This document shows positions 12,003-25,931 of a stretch of DNA of 64,000 nt, piece by piece. Each line of letters begins with the position of its first letter. The first letter of the stretch is position 1. The notes under the pieces are model-generated. The model was not told the origin of the DNA, did no database searches, and was given only the letters and a program-made list of their open reading frames with translations. The DNA comes from Brachycybe producta (taxonomy: Eukaryota > Arthropoda > Diplopoda > Playtdesmida > Andrognathidae), in NCBI GenBank assembly GCA_036925085.1, contig JAUPFP010000039.1, positions 62,001 to 126,000 of the forward strand, given 5' to 3'. A program made the position numbers and the translations under genes.

Positions 12003-12190
12003 CAGTAGACCTGTCGATTATCGTAAATAATGTCGGACATGCATAGTTCCAATAATCTAAAGTTCATTTAATCGAACTCCTATTAAAAAGTGGAGAAAAA
12101 ACCGATTGCAATTCATTAAGTATTTCCATTAAGAATAAGTAAAAAAAATTGGTTCTAATAACCGACGTTCTGATAATCGATGCTCAACTG
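12003..12190. mobile_element. Pogo/Tigger-like MITE (188 bp)
   Basis: TIRs CAGTAGACCTGTCGATTATC and, inverted, GATAATCGATGCTCAACTG, flanked by TA on both sides. Confidence 0.7.
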
Positions 12191-12198
12191 TATTAATA

Positions 12199-12489
12199 CA
12201 GTCAAATTCGGTTATAACATCAAAACGACGTCAATTTAAAACGTTCGTTGAAAACAGCAAGAAAAAAATGTGAAGTTATTCATGAATTTAAGTTACCAAT
12301 ACAATTAGGAGTGGAAAAAAAATAAAACGTCTCTATGGAAACCGAACACGCATATAACATAAAATCGACAATAAAATATATTTTTAACTAATAATCTGTA
12401 TTAAAATAACGGAAAAATAGATAATCTCGGATATAGCGTCGTAAAACACCCGATCTGTCCCTTGAAAGATGCTAAACAGAGTTTGACTG
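12199..12489. mobile_element. Pogo/Tigger-like MITE (291 bp)
   Basis: TIRs CAGTCAAATTCGGTTATAAC and, inverted, AACAGAGTTTGACTG, flanked by TA on both sides. It lies nearly end to end with the 188-bp copy, which suggests a preferred insertion area. Confidence 0.7.
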
Positions 12490-12747
12490 TAATTAGTGAG
12501 AAAACAAAAAAAAAGTTAGTCTGCTTACAAAAGGTTTCCAGTATTTTTTCGATTAGAAACCGCTAGCCTCCAAGCTAAGGTGGTGAAGTTGTTATTTAGG
12601 TTCTGCCGAAGGTACCGAAATAAGGCAACAAAGCTGTACAATCTCTCACAATAGAGGCTAAATGCCAGCTAATATCGAAATAATTTCCAAAGTTTCATTT
12701 TAAAAGATATCAAACATTGAAAAGTCATCGTTTTGCGTGATTAGTGC

Positions 12748-12934
12748 CTTGTTTCCACTGGGTTGAAAATTTGAACTTTTTGAAAATTTCAACTGGTGAA
12801 AATAGAAGAGACGTGCAAGCAGCCAGTTGGCCTATGGCAGAGGGACCTCTCCTAGGCGGGAGAGCGTTTCTTCTTTTTTTCTCCAGTTGAGATATTCAAA
12901 AAGTTGAAATTTTCACCCCAATGGAAACAAGGCC
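12748..12934. mobile_element. Foldback MITE with CCTTGTTTCCA ends
   Basis: Left arm GCCTTGTTTCCACTGGGTTG and inverted right arm CCAATGGAAACAAGGC continue inward as AAAATTTCAACTTTTTGAA-like pairs. The loop holds AAGCAGCC...GGCCTATGGCAGAGGGAC, a motif also found near 17660 and, diverged, near 32400. Confidence 0.6.
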
Positions 12935-13139
12935 TTTTTTTCTGAAACGCAGAATAACCAAAAGTGTTCCAGGAACGGTGAGTGAAATTATATTTCAAGT
13001 TTAAACTTTTATAAAGTGATAGACAGAATAAGCATATTGCTAAATATATTAACATTTTTATATTTTATTGTTAATATATTAGAGAATTCTTTAATCTTTT
13101 AGGTATTTTTTTTTGTTAAGAGCGTTGTCCGATCATCCG

Positions 13140-13560
13140 ACAATTCAGTTGACCTGTTTTTGGATCATTTGGACTCAAAAACGTCAAACAAGGAAAAAAA
13201 TTCAAATAGTTTTTGAAACTAGAATGGTAAAAGATTGTGCTAAAAGTTTTTACGTGGCAATATCTTAAAAAATAAACATTTTATAGTTCAGTTTGAAAAT
13301 TACCCGTTTGTATGGTTTTTCATTGAAATTTTGCCTTTTTTTTTTCAAACTATCATAAAAAGTTTATTTTGAAAGATATCAATATAAAAAAAACTTAGCA
13401 TTATCACCGACTATTCCAGTTTCTAAAACACTTTGAAGTTTTTCCTAATGTTTCTTCTGAAAAACGTTTGCTTGAAAAATATAAATTTTGTCAATTGCAG
13501 CAGCGCCATCCGGAGGAACAAAAACAAAATAAAATTATATATAAAGCCACCTTACTCTAT
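13140..13560. mobile_element. Foldback MITE, family B, next to the RIOK1 3' end
   Basis: Pairs TTGAAACTAGAATGGTAAAAG with an inverted TATTCCAGTTTCTAAAAC segment and ends in AAAGCCACCTTA. Same family as 5758-6282. It lies about 150 bp beyond the RIOK1 stop, so it may be transcribed in that 3' UTR. Confidence 0.55.
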
Positions 13561-13709
13561 AAAAATTGATCACATACGAAACAGTAAAATACAACCACAA
13601 ATTCGATTTAATGATTCGAGGCTTTGCCTCGTGAATCCAATACAATGCAATTCCAATCGCTTTAAAATTTATAAACGAAAACTTAAAAAAGACGTACCGT
13701 AAAATCTCT

Positions 13710-16700
13710 TCATTGACGTTTCATTTTTGACAATTTCTCTTTCCGTTTCTTAACGTGTTTCTTTACTTTCGTCTTTCGATTCTCTCGTTGACCTTCCTTT
13801 ACGGCTTTCTTCCGTTCCTGAATTTTTTTTAAAAAAAAAGCAACAACTTTGTAAAAACAACCCACAAATGTCACCGCCGAAGTAATTCAAAGGGACCTTC
13901 CGACTGTTTGGTGATTCGCCTCGAGGTCTCGCTTTACAGCTGCCCCCCTTTTTATCTTCGTTTTCGTCCTCGGAGGAGTCAGAGGACGAAGATGATTCCG
14001 AACCATCGTTAGATTCTTTAGCGTCTTCACCGTGAACTTCTTCTAATAACGATGGTTCATTTCTGGCACCAGAAAGATCCGGTTTCATTCCAGTTATAGT
14101 ATGATATAAAACCTGAAATCACCAATGGACTATTTTAAAGTGAAAAACGTCCAACGAACTCTGGTTATTCTTCACTTCGGAAGCAACTCTAAAGTGTGTT
14201 TGTTAAAAACTAGAAATGAAAAAAAATGATTTTCATGTCGGTATCTTTCAAAATAAGATATTTTTTTATGAAATTGTGAGCATTATTAAGTTTTTGAACA
14301 TTTACAGACGATTTTAAAGTGTAAACACTTCTTTCGAACTCTGATTAATTGTGATTATTCTGTCTTTCCAGGTGCAAAATGAAGAGAAACTTGAATGTCT
14401 TTTAGAAACTAAAAGAGTAGCTCAATCTCTTAAGGATATTTTCATGTTGTTATCTTTCAAACTAAGCTTTTTATGTTGGTTTGAAAATGACAACTTTAAG
14501 TGGACGATATTTTTTTTAATTTTTACTAAAAGTTTATTTTGAAAGATATCAACGTGAAAATACTATTCAGTGATTCAGCAATCGTTCTCGTTTCTAAAAC
14601 ACTTTCTAGTTTCTCGTCATTTTGTATCTAAATGACAGGGATAATCTAGAGAGTTTGAGAAGCTGTTCACGATTTAAAACCACCTCAAAGTGTTGCTTCC
14701 GAAAGGCGTGACCATTTGAAATTTGTAAAACGTTCAAAACCTCGCTCTGTCCTTCAACTTTCGCCTTTTGAACGTCCCTTTCGTAGTGGACAACTTCATT
14801 TAGACGCCGAGGAATATAAGACTGCTTAAACACCTACAACGATACTTAAGATATGTGATATCTCGAGATATGTGAAAACGGAAGATGGGGAAACAAACCT
14901 CTTCGTCGACCTTTTCCTGTTCACTTCGCTCTTCTTCTGATCTTTTGGATGCGATCTCCTGCGCCCTCTCTAAATATTCGTCAACGTTATCTTCGGTAAC
15001 GTTCGGATCTGTCGTAAAATCAAACAGTTCTCGTACCGTCATCGTTGCGACGCCGTAACGACGAAAGAAATCTGCAAAAATCATCGATCGGAAAGAAACT
15101 AAGAATCGACGATCTCAATCTCATTGGATATCTTCAAAAAAAAAACTTACCGTTAATGTTTGTGCAATCTTTACGCAGAAAATCAAGAGCGTGCGGATGA
15201 TCGTGTTCGACCGATTGCGAAACATCAATGATACAAAGTTTTCCTTGATGAAACCTTTTTTTTTTCACACAAACGCAAGTTTTAACATCGACAGACTTTT
15301 ACTGGAGACCAAAATTTTGAACTCGTAAAAAAGGTCCGTCACAAAATAAAAGCTTACAACATGTTAAATTCACTAAGATCAGCATGAACGAGACGACAAT
15401 CCCAAAAGATCTTTCTTACGAGAATGACGCAATCGAGATAAAGTTCTCGTGCTTTCGTTTCCGATAATTCGACATCTTTCAGCCTTGGTGCTGCTCTAGA
15501 AACGAGAAAAGAAAGCAAATAAGCAATTTGTTAATTTTTCTCCGTGTATTGTGTACGTACAATCCTTCAATTCCTATGAAATCCATGACGAGAACGTGGC
15601 CTCTAAGAATAACTGGACGAGGGCACGGTATTCCCGCAGTGTGCATCCTCGACAGATTCCTCATTTCCTTCTCGGCCCACGTTCGAACCATCTTTCTTGG
15701 ATTATGTTTTGAGTAACCGTGACGAAAACTAAAACAGAAATCAATTTTAAACAATTTAAAGTGGCTCCATAGACGTTTTTTTTTTCTGACGTAAAGAAAC
15801 TTATTTCGGGAACAACATTATGAAGATTTTTGTCTGTTTCCTCTGGCCCCTCGCTCGTTATTACCGAAATTCTCCACTGACGTATTTGTCCCTATCTTTA
15901 AAGACCAAGATGGACGTCTTGTAAATCTTGACCGCTCTATCTTGTCCTTCTTGACTCGTAGCGTGATAAACGTTCGCTTCCTTTCCCGTACTGATGCAAC
16001 CGTTGATTTCCGTTATGACTCCGCGACTCAGCAGCTTAAAGAGAATCATTCGAGTTCGAGGATCGAGAACTTGTTCAACCGTCGCACGATCGTACTTATC
16101 TTTCACTCGATACCTAAATAAAAACCGGAGAAACACATTTGTCGTCATCAGATGTCGCTTACGTACGTCTTCGTTTACGCAAACGAACCTTTCCATTTCG
16201 GTTTTTCTGTTGCTTTCAATGAGGATGCTCTTTGCAAACGAATTCAATGATTCAGGTCCTTCGTACTTTTCTATAAATCGGAACACAAAACATAATTGTT
16301 TGCTTTTGATCAGAACAAAAGTAAACCCTCTCCGAACTCACCGACATTGATTTTATTAACGTATTTACGAAACAGTTGATCTGTCGGTTGATACGAACTT
16401 ATTTTTTCCGTGTTTTTCTGATGATTAGGTTGTTTGTTTTGCTAAAAAAAAACCCGACATATAATTTAGAAAAAACGCTATAATTTTTATGGCTAACCTG
16501 TGAGTTAGGTGAAGTCATTCTACTGGAATTATATTGACGTGTTAAATCTAAAAAAAGTCATCAATCGGGTTAGAAAAAAACAACGAAACGAACTGATAAA
16601 AACACGAAGGTAACCTAAAACCTCTTTGTTGTTCGTCCCATTCGAACCAATCGTCGTCGTCGTCGTCGTCATCGTCTTCATCCTCTTCCTCCTCATCGAC

Positions 16701-16838
16701 GTCGTCGTCGTATTCTTCTTCTTTAAAGCGTACTTTCTTCGCCTCTTTATTATCGTTATTCACCGTCTTCAAATCTCTTTTTTCGTCGTCCTCGGCGTCG
16801 CTGAACTGACCCTCAACGACACCTTCCATTTTCAACAA
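13710..16838 (-). CDS. RIOK1: RIO kinase 1 (RIOK1), complete, 12 exons, 565 aa
   Basis: Exons in transcription order: 16838-16622, 16547-16498, 16441-16342, 16270-16189, 16113-15865, 15728-15561, 15495-15358, 15254-15151, 15071-14899, 14833-14741, 14112-13897, 13817-13710. All phases match and the product (565 aa) is close to human RIOK1 (568 aa). It has an acidic N-terminus (D/E run after residue 40), the flexible P-loop [11 protein letters not shown] (191-201), ATP-binding K212, catalytic HADLSEFN (D328, N333) and the IIDVSQ metal aspartate (D345). A Ser/Asp/Glu-rich segment precedes a basic tail ([15 protein letters not shown]). In the family, RIO1 is an atypical kinase/ATPase that acts in the cytoplasm on pre-40S ribosomes during late 18S processing; human RIOK1 also binds PRMT5. 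The start could be M1 or M4. Exon 10's donor (GAG|GTTTTG) was chosen for phase and family length. Confidence 0.96.
14140..14700. mobile_element. Foldback MITE, family A, composite, filling a RIOK1 intron
   Basis: The intron at 14113-14740 is largely this element. Left segments TTTTAAAGTGTAAACAC and ATTCTGTCTTTCCAGGTGC pair with an inverted right arm ending GATTTAAAACCACCTCAAAG. The centre holds AAACTAAAAGAGTAGCTCAA and the family hallmark TTTGAAAGATATCAACGTG. A second, partial left arm (14140-14200) suggests a duplicated or nested copy. Confidence 0.65.
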
Positions 16839-17875
16839 GTTTTTACCTTAAAAATCAACGAAAAAATTGTCAAAAACAAAACAGCTGAAAAAGCGAATTA
16901 AAAAAGCACATGGCCGGCAAAACATAGGTGGCGCTACAGTTCGCAGACGGGGACTTCAAAACAAGCGTCAAAAAAGAACAAATTTATAAAGGTAAAGCAA
17001 CTCCATGTTAGAATAAAACGCCAAAAGTGAGTGAACCCTATTGTAACTGAAGCACTAAGTACAGTTTGCGCCATCTATTAGCCACAATCAGTTTTGGTAC
17101 GAAATGTCCCATAAGAAGAGCTGTTAGTTGAGTTGTTACCTCAGTGTATTTATCTTGAAAAGAACTTGTCATCCATTTCATGTTATAATTCCCACAGTTG
17201 TCTCCTATGATACATTTATATAAATGTATATAAAAAGCGGCCATTTTGTGTCATATTCAAATTTTGAAAACTCAATATATTATATCTTAATAGAAATATT
17301 AATTTAATTTGGTTATTTAAAAAAACACTCATTTTATATTTTAGAAAATTAAATATTTGTTTGTATAACTCACTGTTTCAACTTGAAATTTAGGCCATTT
17401 TTAAACATAAATTTGAAATAAAATTTGCAAACTTATATGCAAACTATATATCCAAATCCAACATATCACATTCCATTATTAACCAAGTTATCCAGCAGAG
17501 TGACGTCACGTCTATATAAATCCATGGCCTCATGAATAAAAATTGTGTACATAATTTTTTCAGCTATTTTATAAAAAATAGTGAAAACAGTTTTTGCACG
17601 AAAAGTTGGTGATGCAAGACAAAACTCTATTTGAGTTTGAATTTGAAAAATTACTCCGCAAGCAGCCATAAAGGCCTATGGCAGAGGGACAAGAGTCCAA
17701 GTGCAGCATAGAAAATGCATTGTCAAAACCAGAAAATAAAACCCCCTATTGCAAGTCAATGGAGTTTTTTAAGTTATGCTTTGTTTAAATTTCACTTTGG
17801 AATGCGGTCATTAATTGACTGGCAAATAATTTTGATAATTACCAACAAATTTTGTTAATTCATCTTTGTTCCAAT
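16839..17875. other. RIOK1 upstream region with degenerate interspersed repeats
   Basis: The RIOK1 promoter should lie just right of 16838; no TATA box stands out. At about 16990-17110 lies a repeat (CTCCATGTTAGA, GCGCCATCTATTAGCCAC, AGCTGTTAGTTGAG) shared with 24955-25015 and 32215-32300. At 17645-17760 lies a repeat (AAGGCCTATGGCAGAGGGAC) shared with 12815-12850 and 32395-32480. No gene seen. Confidence 0.5.
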
Positions 17876-18615
17876 GCGATGAATTTTCGAAGTTACAATT
17901 CCATTGTATAAGCATAGAAACACCTCAATGACATGACGCCCAGTCTGAACTGGTGTAACATTTGAAGCATGCACTGCACACTCGAAATGAAGACATCCCT
18001 GCCTTCCAGACTTATCTTGGAATGTACTGCACCCAAAATTCCCGCTCTTCTGGTTCACATGCAATGAATTTTCAAAGTTATGTAAATATTCCAAGTCCAT
18101 GAATATTTTCAAAAAATGGCAAAAAATGAAAGTCTTCTAGATGCCCTGAAAAGCACTGAAATGAACTCAGGAGGGCCCAACAGACTTCCAAGGACCATAA
18201 AAACCCATAAATCACTTGCAATGAATTCTCAAAGTTAAAATTTCATGAAGAACCATAGTTACACTTCAACTACGTCCACTCTGAACCACATTTGAAGTGT
18301 ACATTGCACATTCTAAATGAAACCATCCTTGCATTCTAGATATCTCTGGGATTTTAGAGATTCCAACAGTTCCATTCCCGAAGTTACAATTCAGTGAGGA
18401 AGCCTAGAAACACCTGAATGACACCCAGATAGAACTGGTGTAAATTTTGAAGCGTGCACTGCACACTAGAAATAAAGGCATCCCTTGGGAGTGTACAGCA
18501 CCAAAAATTTCCATTCCTGCTCTTCTGGTTCACATGCAATGAATTTTTGAAGTTACAATTCCGTCCGCAAGCATAGAAACACTTCAATAATGTCCACTCT
18601 GAATTGTAATTGAAA
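17876..18615. repeat. Diverged array of 165-180-bp repeats, about four units
   Basis: The segments at 17876, 18058, 18222, 18372 and 18535 each restart with a version of GAATTTTYGAAGTTACAATT. Each continues through AAGCATAGAAACACYTCAA, GTGCACTGCACACT and GGTTCACATGCAATGAA. This looks like a small decayed satellite or a tandemly duplicated transposon body. No coding potential. Confidence 0.65.
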
Positions 18616-18880
18616 AACGTACTACTTTGATAATAAAAATTACCAGCCAAGTTTTTTTATTGCCTGTAGCTAAGATCAAGATTTTATCCATTTTTGAATC
18701 TTTACAAAAGAAATTGTTATTAACAAGAAAATTGATATTGTTAATTTGATTCGAACACAAAAATGTTTTAAACAAATGCTAAAAAAATGTTCTTTCGAAA
18801 ATTAAAATACTAAATGAAATAATTTTTAGAAGGAAGAATTGTTAATAAAAATTAAAACAAAAATGAGCAAAATTTTAGGG

Positions 18881-19227
18881 GCTGATTTAATAGTGCGCTG
18901 AAGCTGAATATTTTTTCAGCTGAAGATGAACAGTTTACAGCTAAACATGAATATTTGGAAGCTGAAGATGAAATGTTGTGTCAATAAAGCTTGAATTGAG
19001 CCAATAAATTTATTTACAGATAAAAATCAAATGTTTCTGGCTAAAACTTACAAGTTACAGGTTAAAATCTATTGAGCTGAATTATCAAGACGCCTTCAAG
19101 CTGAATCGAAAGAGCTGAAATTTTAGTTTACCGATGGTTTCTTTTTACTAGCTGAAAAAGCTTATATTCATGCTTAGCTTTAGCTTCCGTAAAAACGTTT
19201 TGATCTTCAGCGCACTACTAAATCAGC
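18881..19227. mobile_element. MITE with GCTGATTTA / TAAATCAGC ends (347 bp)
   Basis: Left end GCTGATTTAATAGTGCGCTG and inverted right end CAGCGCACTACTAAATCAGC are near-perfect TIRs. The interior is a run of short AGCTGAA-type repeats (18890-19160). Confidence 0.7.
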
Positions 19228-20180
19228 AATTATAATAAAAAAAGTGCATTTTTCAGGAGGCAATTTCGGTTTCGCGATTATTTAAAAAAATTCGCGCGTC
19301 AAAATCAGGAATCAAAACTAGGAAGAAGGAAGAACAAAAACTTAATTACACAAAATCGTTCTTATTCCTCACCAAAAAATAAAAGTTAAAAAAATTCAAG
19401 CGTTTTAACGAGAGCTAAACTTACAATTTATCCACTGACTTATTACATGTCATATTTTAAGCTTAGCTTTATTTTCAATAACATTTAAAAAAACGGGCAT
19501 AACTCTCGGAAGCTCTCGAATAAAGCTCTCGTTAAAAGACGGAAACTCGTGTATCAAAAGACAAACGTGTCAAAAGAAACACAAAGAAACCAAAAATTTG
19601 CAGTTAGAAATATTGAAATTTGTAAATTGGGCAAATGACAAAATCAAATTTTTAAAAATCTGTCACAAAATAATTCATCCAGTTGTTTTTTTTTTTTAAT
19701 ATATTTATATAAGACTCGAACACAATCAAATTTGGAAGTTATAATTTTCTTGTATAAAGAGGGGAAATACAAATCTTTTAGTTTTTTTTAATATAAGCTT
19801 TGATCGTAATTTTCAGAGGATTTTTTTTTACTAGATCTCGATCAAAATTGAGACTCAAATTGAAACTTTTTTTCTTACAAAAAAAAAAACAAAAAACGAA
19901 AAAACAAAAACGGGGAAAGCGATGTTGAATTCAGTTTAAATTTTTATTAAAGGTTTGTATTGATTTTTTTTTTTTTTAACTTTTTCCCTTTTTTCGTAGA
20001 ATTCGCAACCCACGACACAAAGACGCCCAAAAAAAAACCCTGAAACAAAAACCAGCGTTAATAATTAAAGTGTTTTAAAAGACGTTTACGAATGCACAAA
20101 AAAGTCAAGTAAACATATTTTAGAAACAAAATTACGATAAAATTCAAAAAAATTACAAAACTAGAATGGTAGAAGATTAT
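19228..20180. other. AT-rich spacer between RIOK1 and RAB10
   Basis: Contains an imperfect inverted pair around AACGAGAGCTAAACTTA / GAGCTCTCGTTAAAAGA (19408-19538), which may be another small foldback, plus A/T homopolymers. No gene recognised. Confidence 0.45.
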
Positions 20181-20184
20181 GTTA

Positions 20185-20690
20185 AGATGGTTTATGAACA
20201 GCTGATTTTCGAACTCTCTATTATTCTGTCTTTCAGGAAAGCAAAATTGAGAGAAACTTATCTTTCAAAATAAACTTTTTATAGACAAATTTTAAAGTTT
20301 GTCATTACAAAAATGCCAGATACTAAGAACAAAAACAAAGGTCATAATCTCAACTATTTTTTTGTTGTTTAATGTATCTCTTATTTTCGAAAAAAGAAAA
20401 TATAACTGGCGTTATTTTTTGAGTTTTTACATTCCAACAACTGACAAGTCAATTTTTTTTGGTGTAAAATTCAGCATAATATTTTTTTCATTTCATTTCA
20501 TTTCACTTTAAAAAAAAATACTGACATAAAAAGTTTAATTTGAAACATATCAACTTGAAAAACACCCTTAAGTGATTCAACTACCCTTCTAGTTTATAAA
20601 ACAAATTCAAGTTTCTCGTAATTTTGCACCCGAAAAACAGAATAATCAAACGTCGAGACGCGTTTATAGCTTTAAAACCACGTTAAGAGT
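20185..20690. mobile_element. Foldback MITE, family A, just downstream of RAB10
   Basis: Left arm ATGGTTTATGAACAGCTG, TATTCTGTCTTTCAGG; right arm GAATAATC...TTTAAAACCACGTTAAGAG. A further partial arm runs from 20690 to about 20855, nearly to the RAB10 stop codon, so RAB10's 3' UTR probably includes this hairpin. Confidence 0.65.
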
Positions 20691-20878
20691 CTTTTCATGT
20701 TGGTATATTTCAAAATAAACTTTCCATAAAAATTTGAAAATGCTCCCTTCTCAGGGTGTGTGTTTTTCATAAAAAGTTTAATTTAAAACATATCATCATG
20801 AAAACACTAACACCAATTATGTTAGTTTCTAAAACATATTGAATTGTTTCATAAGTTTGATAAGAAAAACAAACAAAC

Positions 20879-24172
<3,294 letters not shown>

Positions 24173-25931
24173 CTTTTGCGGTTTAATGGGGAGGGAGGGA
24201 GGATTTCAGAAAGGAAAAGGAAATTAAATAGACAAACAGGAAGTGACGTCATGTCTCCAGACTAACTCATCAATCATCATTCGATTCAATTGTACTAAAG
24301 AGGACGACATAGAAGAAAATCATGTGTATTTGCTTTCGTCCCAAGGGAGCGGACATTGAGGGTGAATCTTGTACGGTTTGGCAAGCCATTTTAGTTTTTT
24401 ATCCATGTTTTACTGGATTTTCTGATTTGAAATAGATTTGGAGAATCCATTAGAATGCGGATAAAACATTAAAATGGCTTTCCGTACTTATAATCCGCAG
24501 TGAATCTTTATAAATTCTAATGAATCTCGTACATGATTTTCGTCAATGTCGCCTCCTTGTTTCGCCCAGAGGCATTAAAGAAAAATTTAGGATTGTGTTA
24601 TTTCGTCTTTATATGAAAAAAAAGGGATAATCACAAATATTTTCAACATTTTAAACAAAAAGGTTATTGCTTCATTTTGTTATTACTTCTTTATTGGACG
24701 AATGTGACACAATTCTAAATTGTTTGTCAATCCTGTTGACGTCACAAGGTACTTGTATGGGCGACCCAATGAGACCCACTCGAGTTTATGCATGTCAAGC
24801 CGTTTGTACTATTTATCAGCATTCTACTGGATATTCAAAATAGAACTGAATTCTGAAAGTCCAGTAAAACGTAAATAAAAAGTGGGCTTTCCAAACTTTA
24901 TGAGATTCATCCTTCTGTGTCGTTCCCCTTACAATATATCTCAAGCTTAATATATAGAGGTAGATCAACCCCATGTTAGAGCAAAACGTTCTGGATGAGT
25001 GAGTTTTCATTGTATAGTTTCTTTAAGGTTCTATTTATTCCTTTATCCTTCATTTTTCTTGTCTATTTCTTTTTATAAAGCCTATTAAAAGTAACGTTGA
25101 ATCTCGTTTACAAGGTCATGCATTATTTTGTACATTCATTTAATTGTGGCGCCTCGGTGTAAAATACAGCTTGTGACGTCAGAAGGGTTGACACAAAATT
25201 TAGGCATGTGTCATTTTGTCTTATTAAAAGGGGGGACTAATAACAAAAGAATCTAAAACCTCTTTTGGTTTAAGCTATTGAGAACTTTTCTTATGAGTTA
25301 TGAAAATGATACAATCTCTAAATTTCTCTTGTCATTCCTTCTGACGTCACAAACGGCCTCCCCCAACAGCTACTCATGAATACGACTTTATTAGGGACCC
25401 CATTTATGCAATTATATGGTGTATTTGAAGCTACAGTATTTTCTGCCAAGCTGATTTTTAAAGAAACCACAATTTTAATTGCATCATTAACTTAATAGAG
25501 AGAAACCAAAGGACAATTATTTAACTATGTCAAATCTGCACTTTACTTTATTCGTGACGTCATGTTCATATAAATATATGGATTTGACGTCAGTTCGTTG
25601 AACAAAACGATGATCGTCGTCTTTTCAGCCGGCGTAAACACTTTGAGGCTTGACGGCGGCGGCGGCGGCTAATCTGTCTTACGTTCATAGTTGCCATGTT
25701 GGCTTTTATTTTAAGAGGTTTTCTTAGGTTTTTATATTAAAAACCAAAATAAAATGTTATGATTAAAAATAAAAGAAGGAATAAAATTAAGTTTCTGATC
25801 TTGGCTATCAAATGGAGTGATATCTGTAAGGTATTTTTTCTTTTTATGAAAATGAGAATAATTCTAATTAAAAACGTTAACCCTTTTTTTTTTCTTTAAT
25901 AGGAAGAGAGTTTTTTTTATTAAAACATAAA
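24173..25931. promoter_or_regulatory. Bidirectional spacer between RAB10 (-) and ARFRP1 (+)
   Basis: 1.76 kb separates the two start codons. Perfect TGACGTCA (CRE/ATF-type) sites lie at 24244-24251, 25555-25562 and 25585-25592. A (CGG)5-like patch at about 25650-25668 marks the likely ARFRP1 transcription start region. A possible 5' UTR intron ends at TTTAATAG near 25902. Two related hairpin repeats (about 24372-24495 and 24795-24930; GCAAGCCATTTTAGTTTT / AAAATGGCTTTCCG) occupy the middle. Regulatory roles are inferred from motifs only. Confidence 0.5.

Noticed and set aside
14606-14740. Extension of RIOK1 exon 10 through the open frame to HAFRKQHFE
   Set aside because: The added segment runs into a family A MITE; the shorter exon with donor GAG|GTTTTG keeps phase and gives a 565-aa protein like the family.
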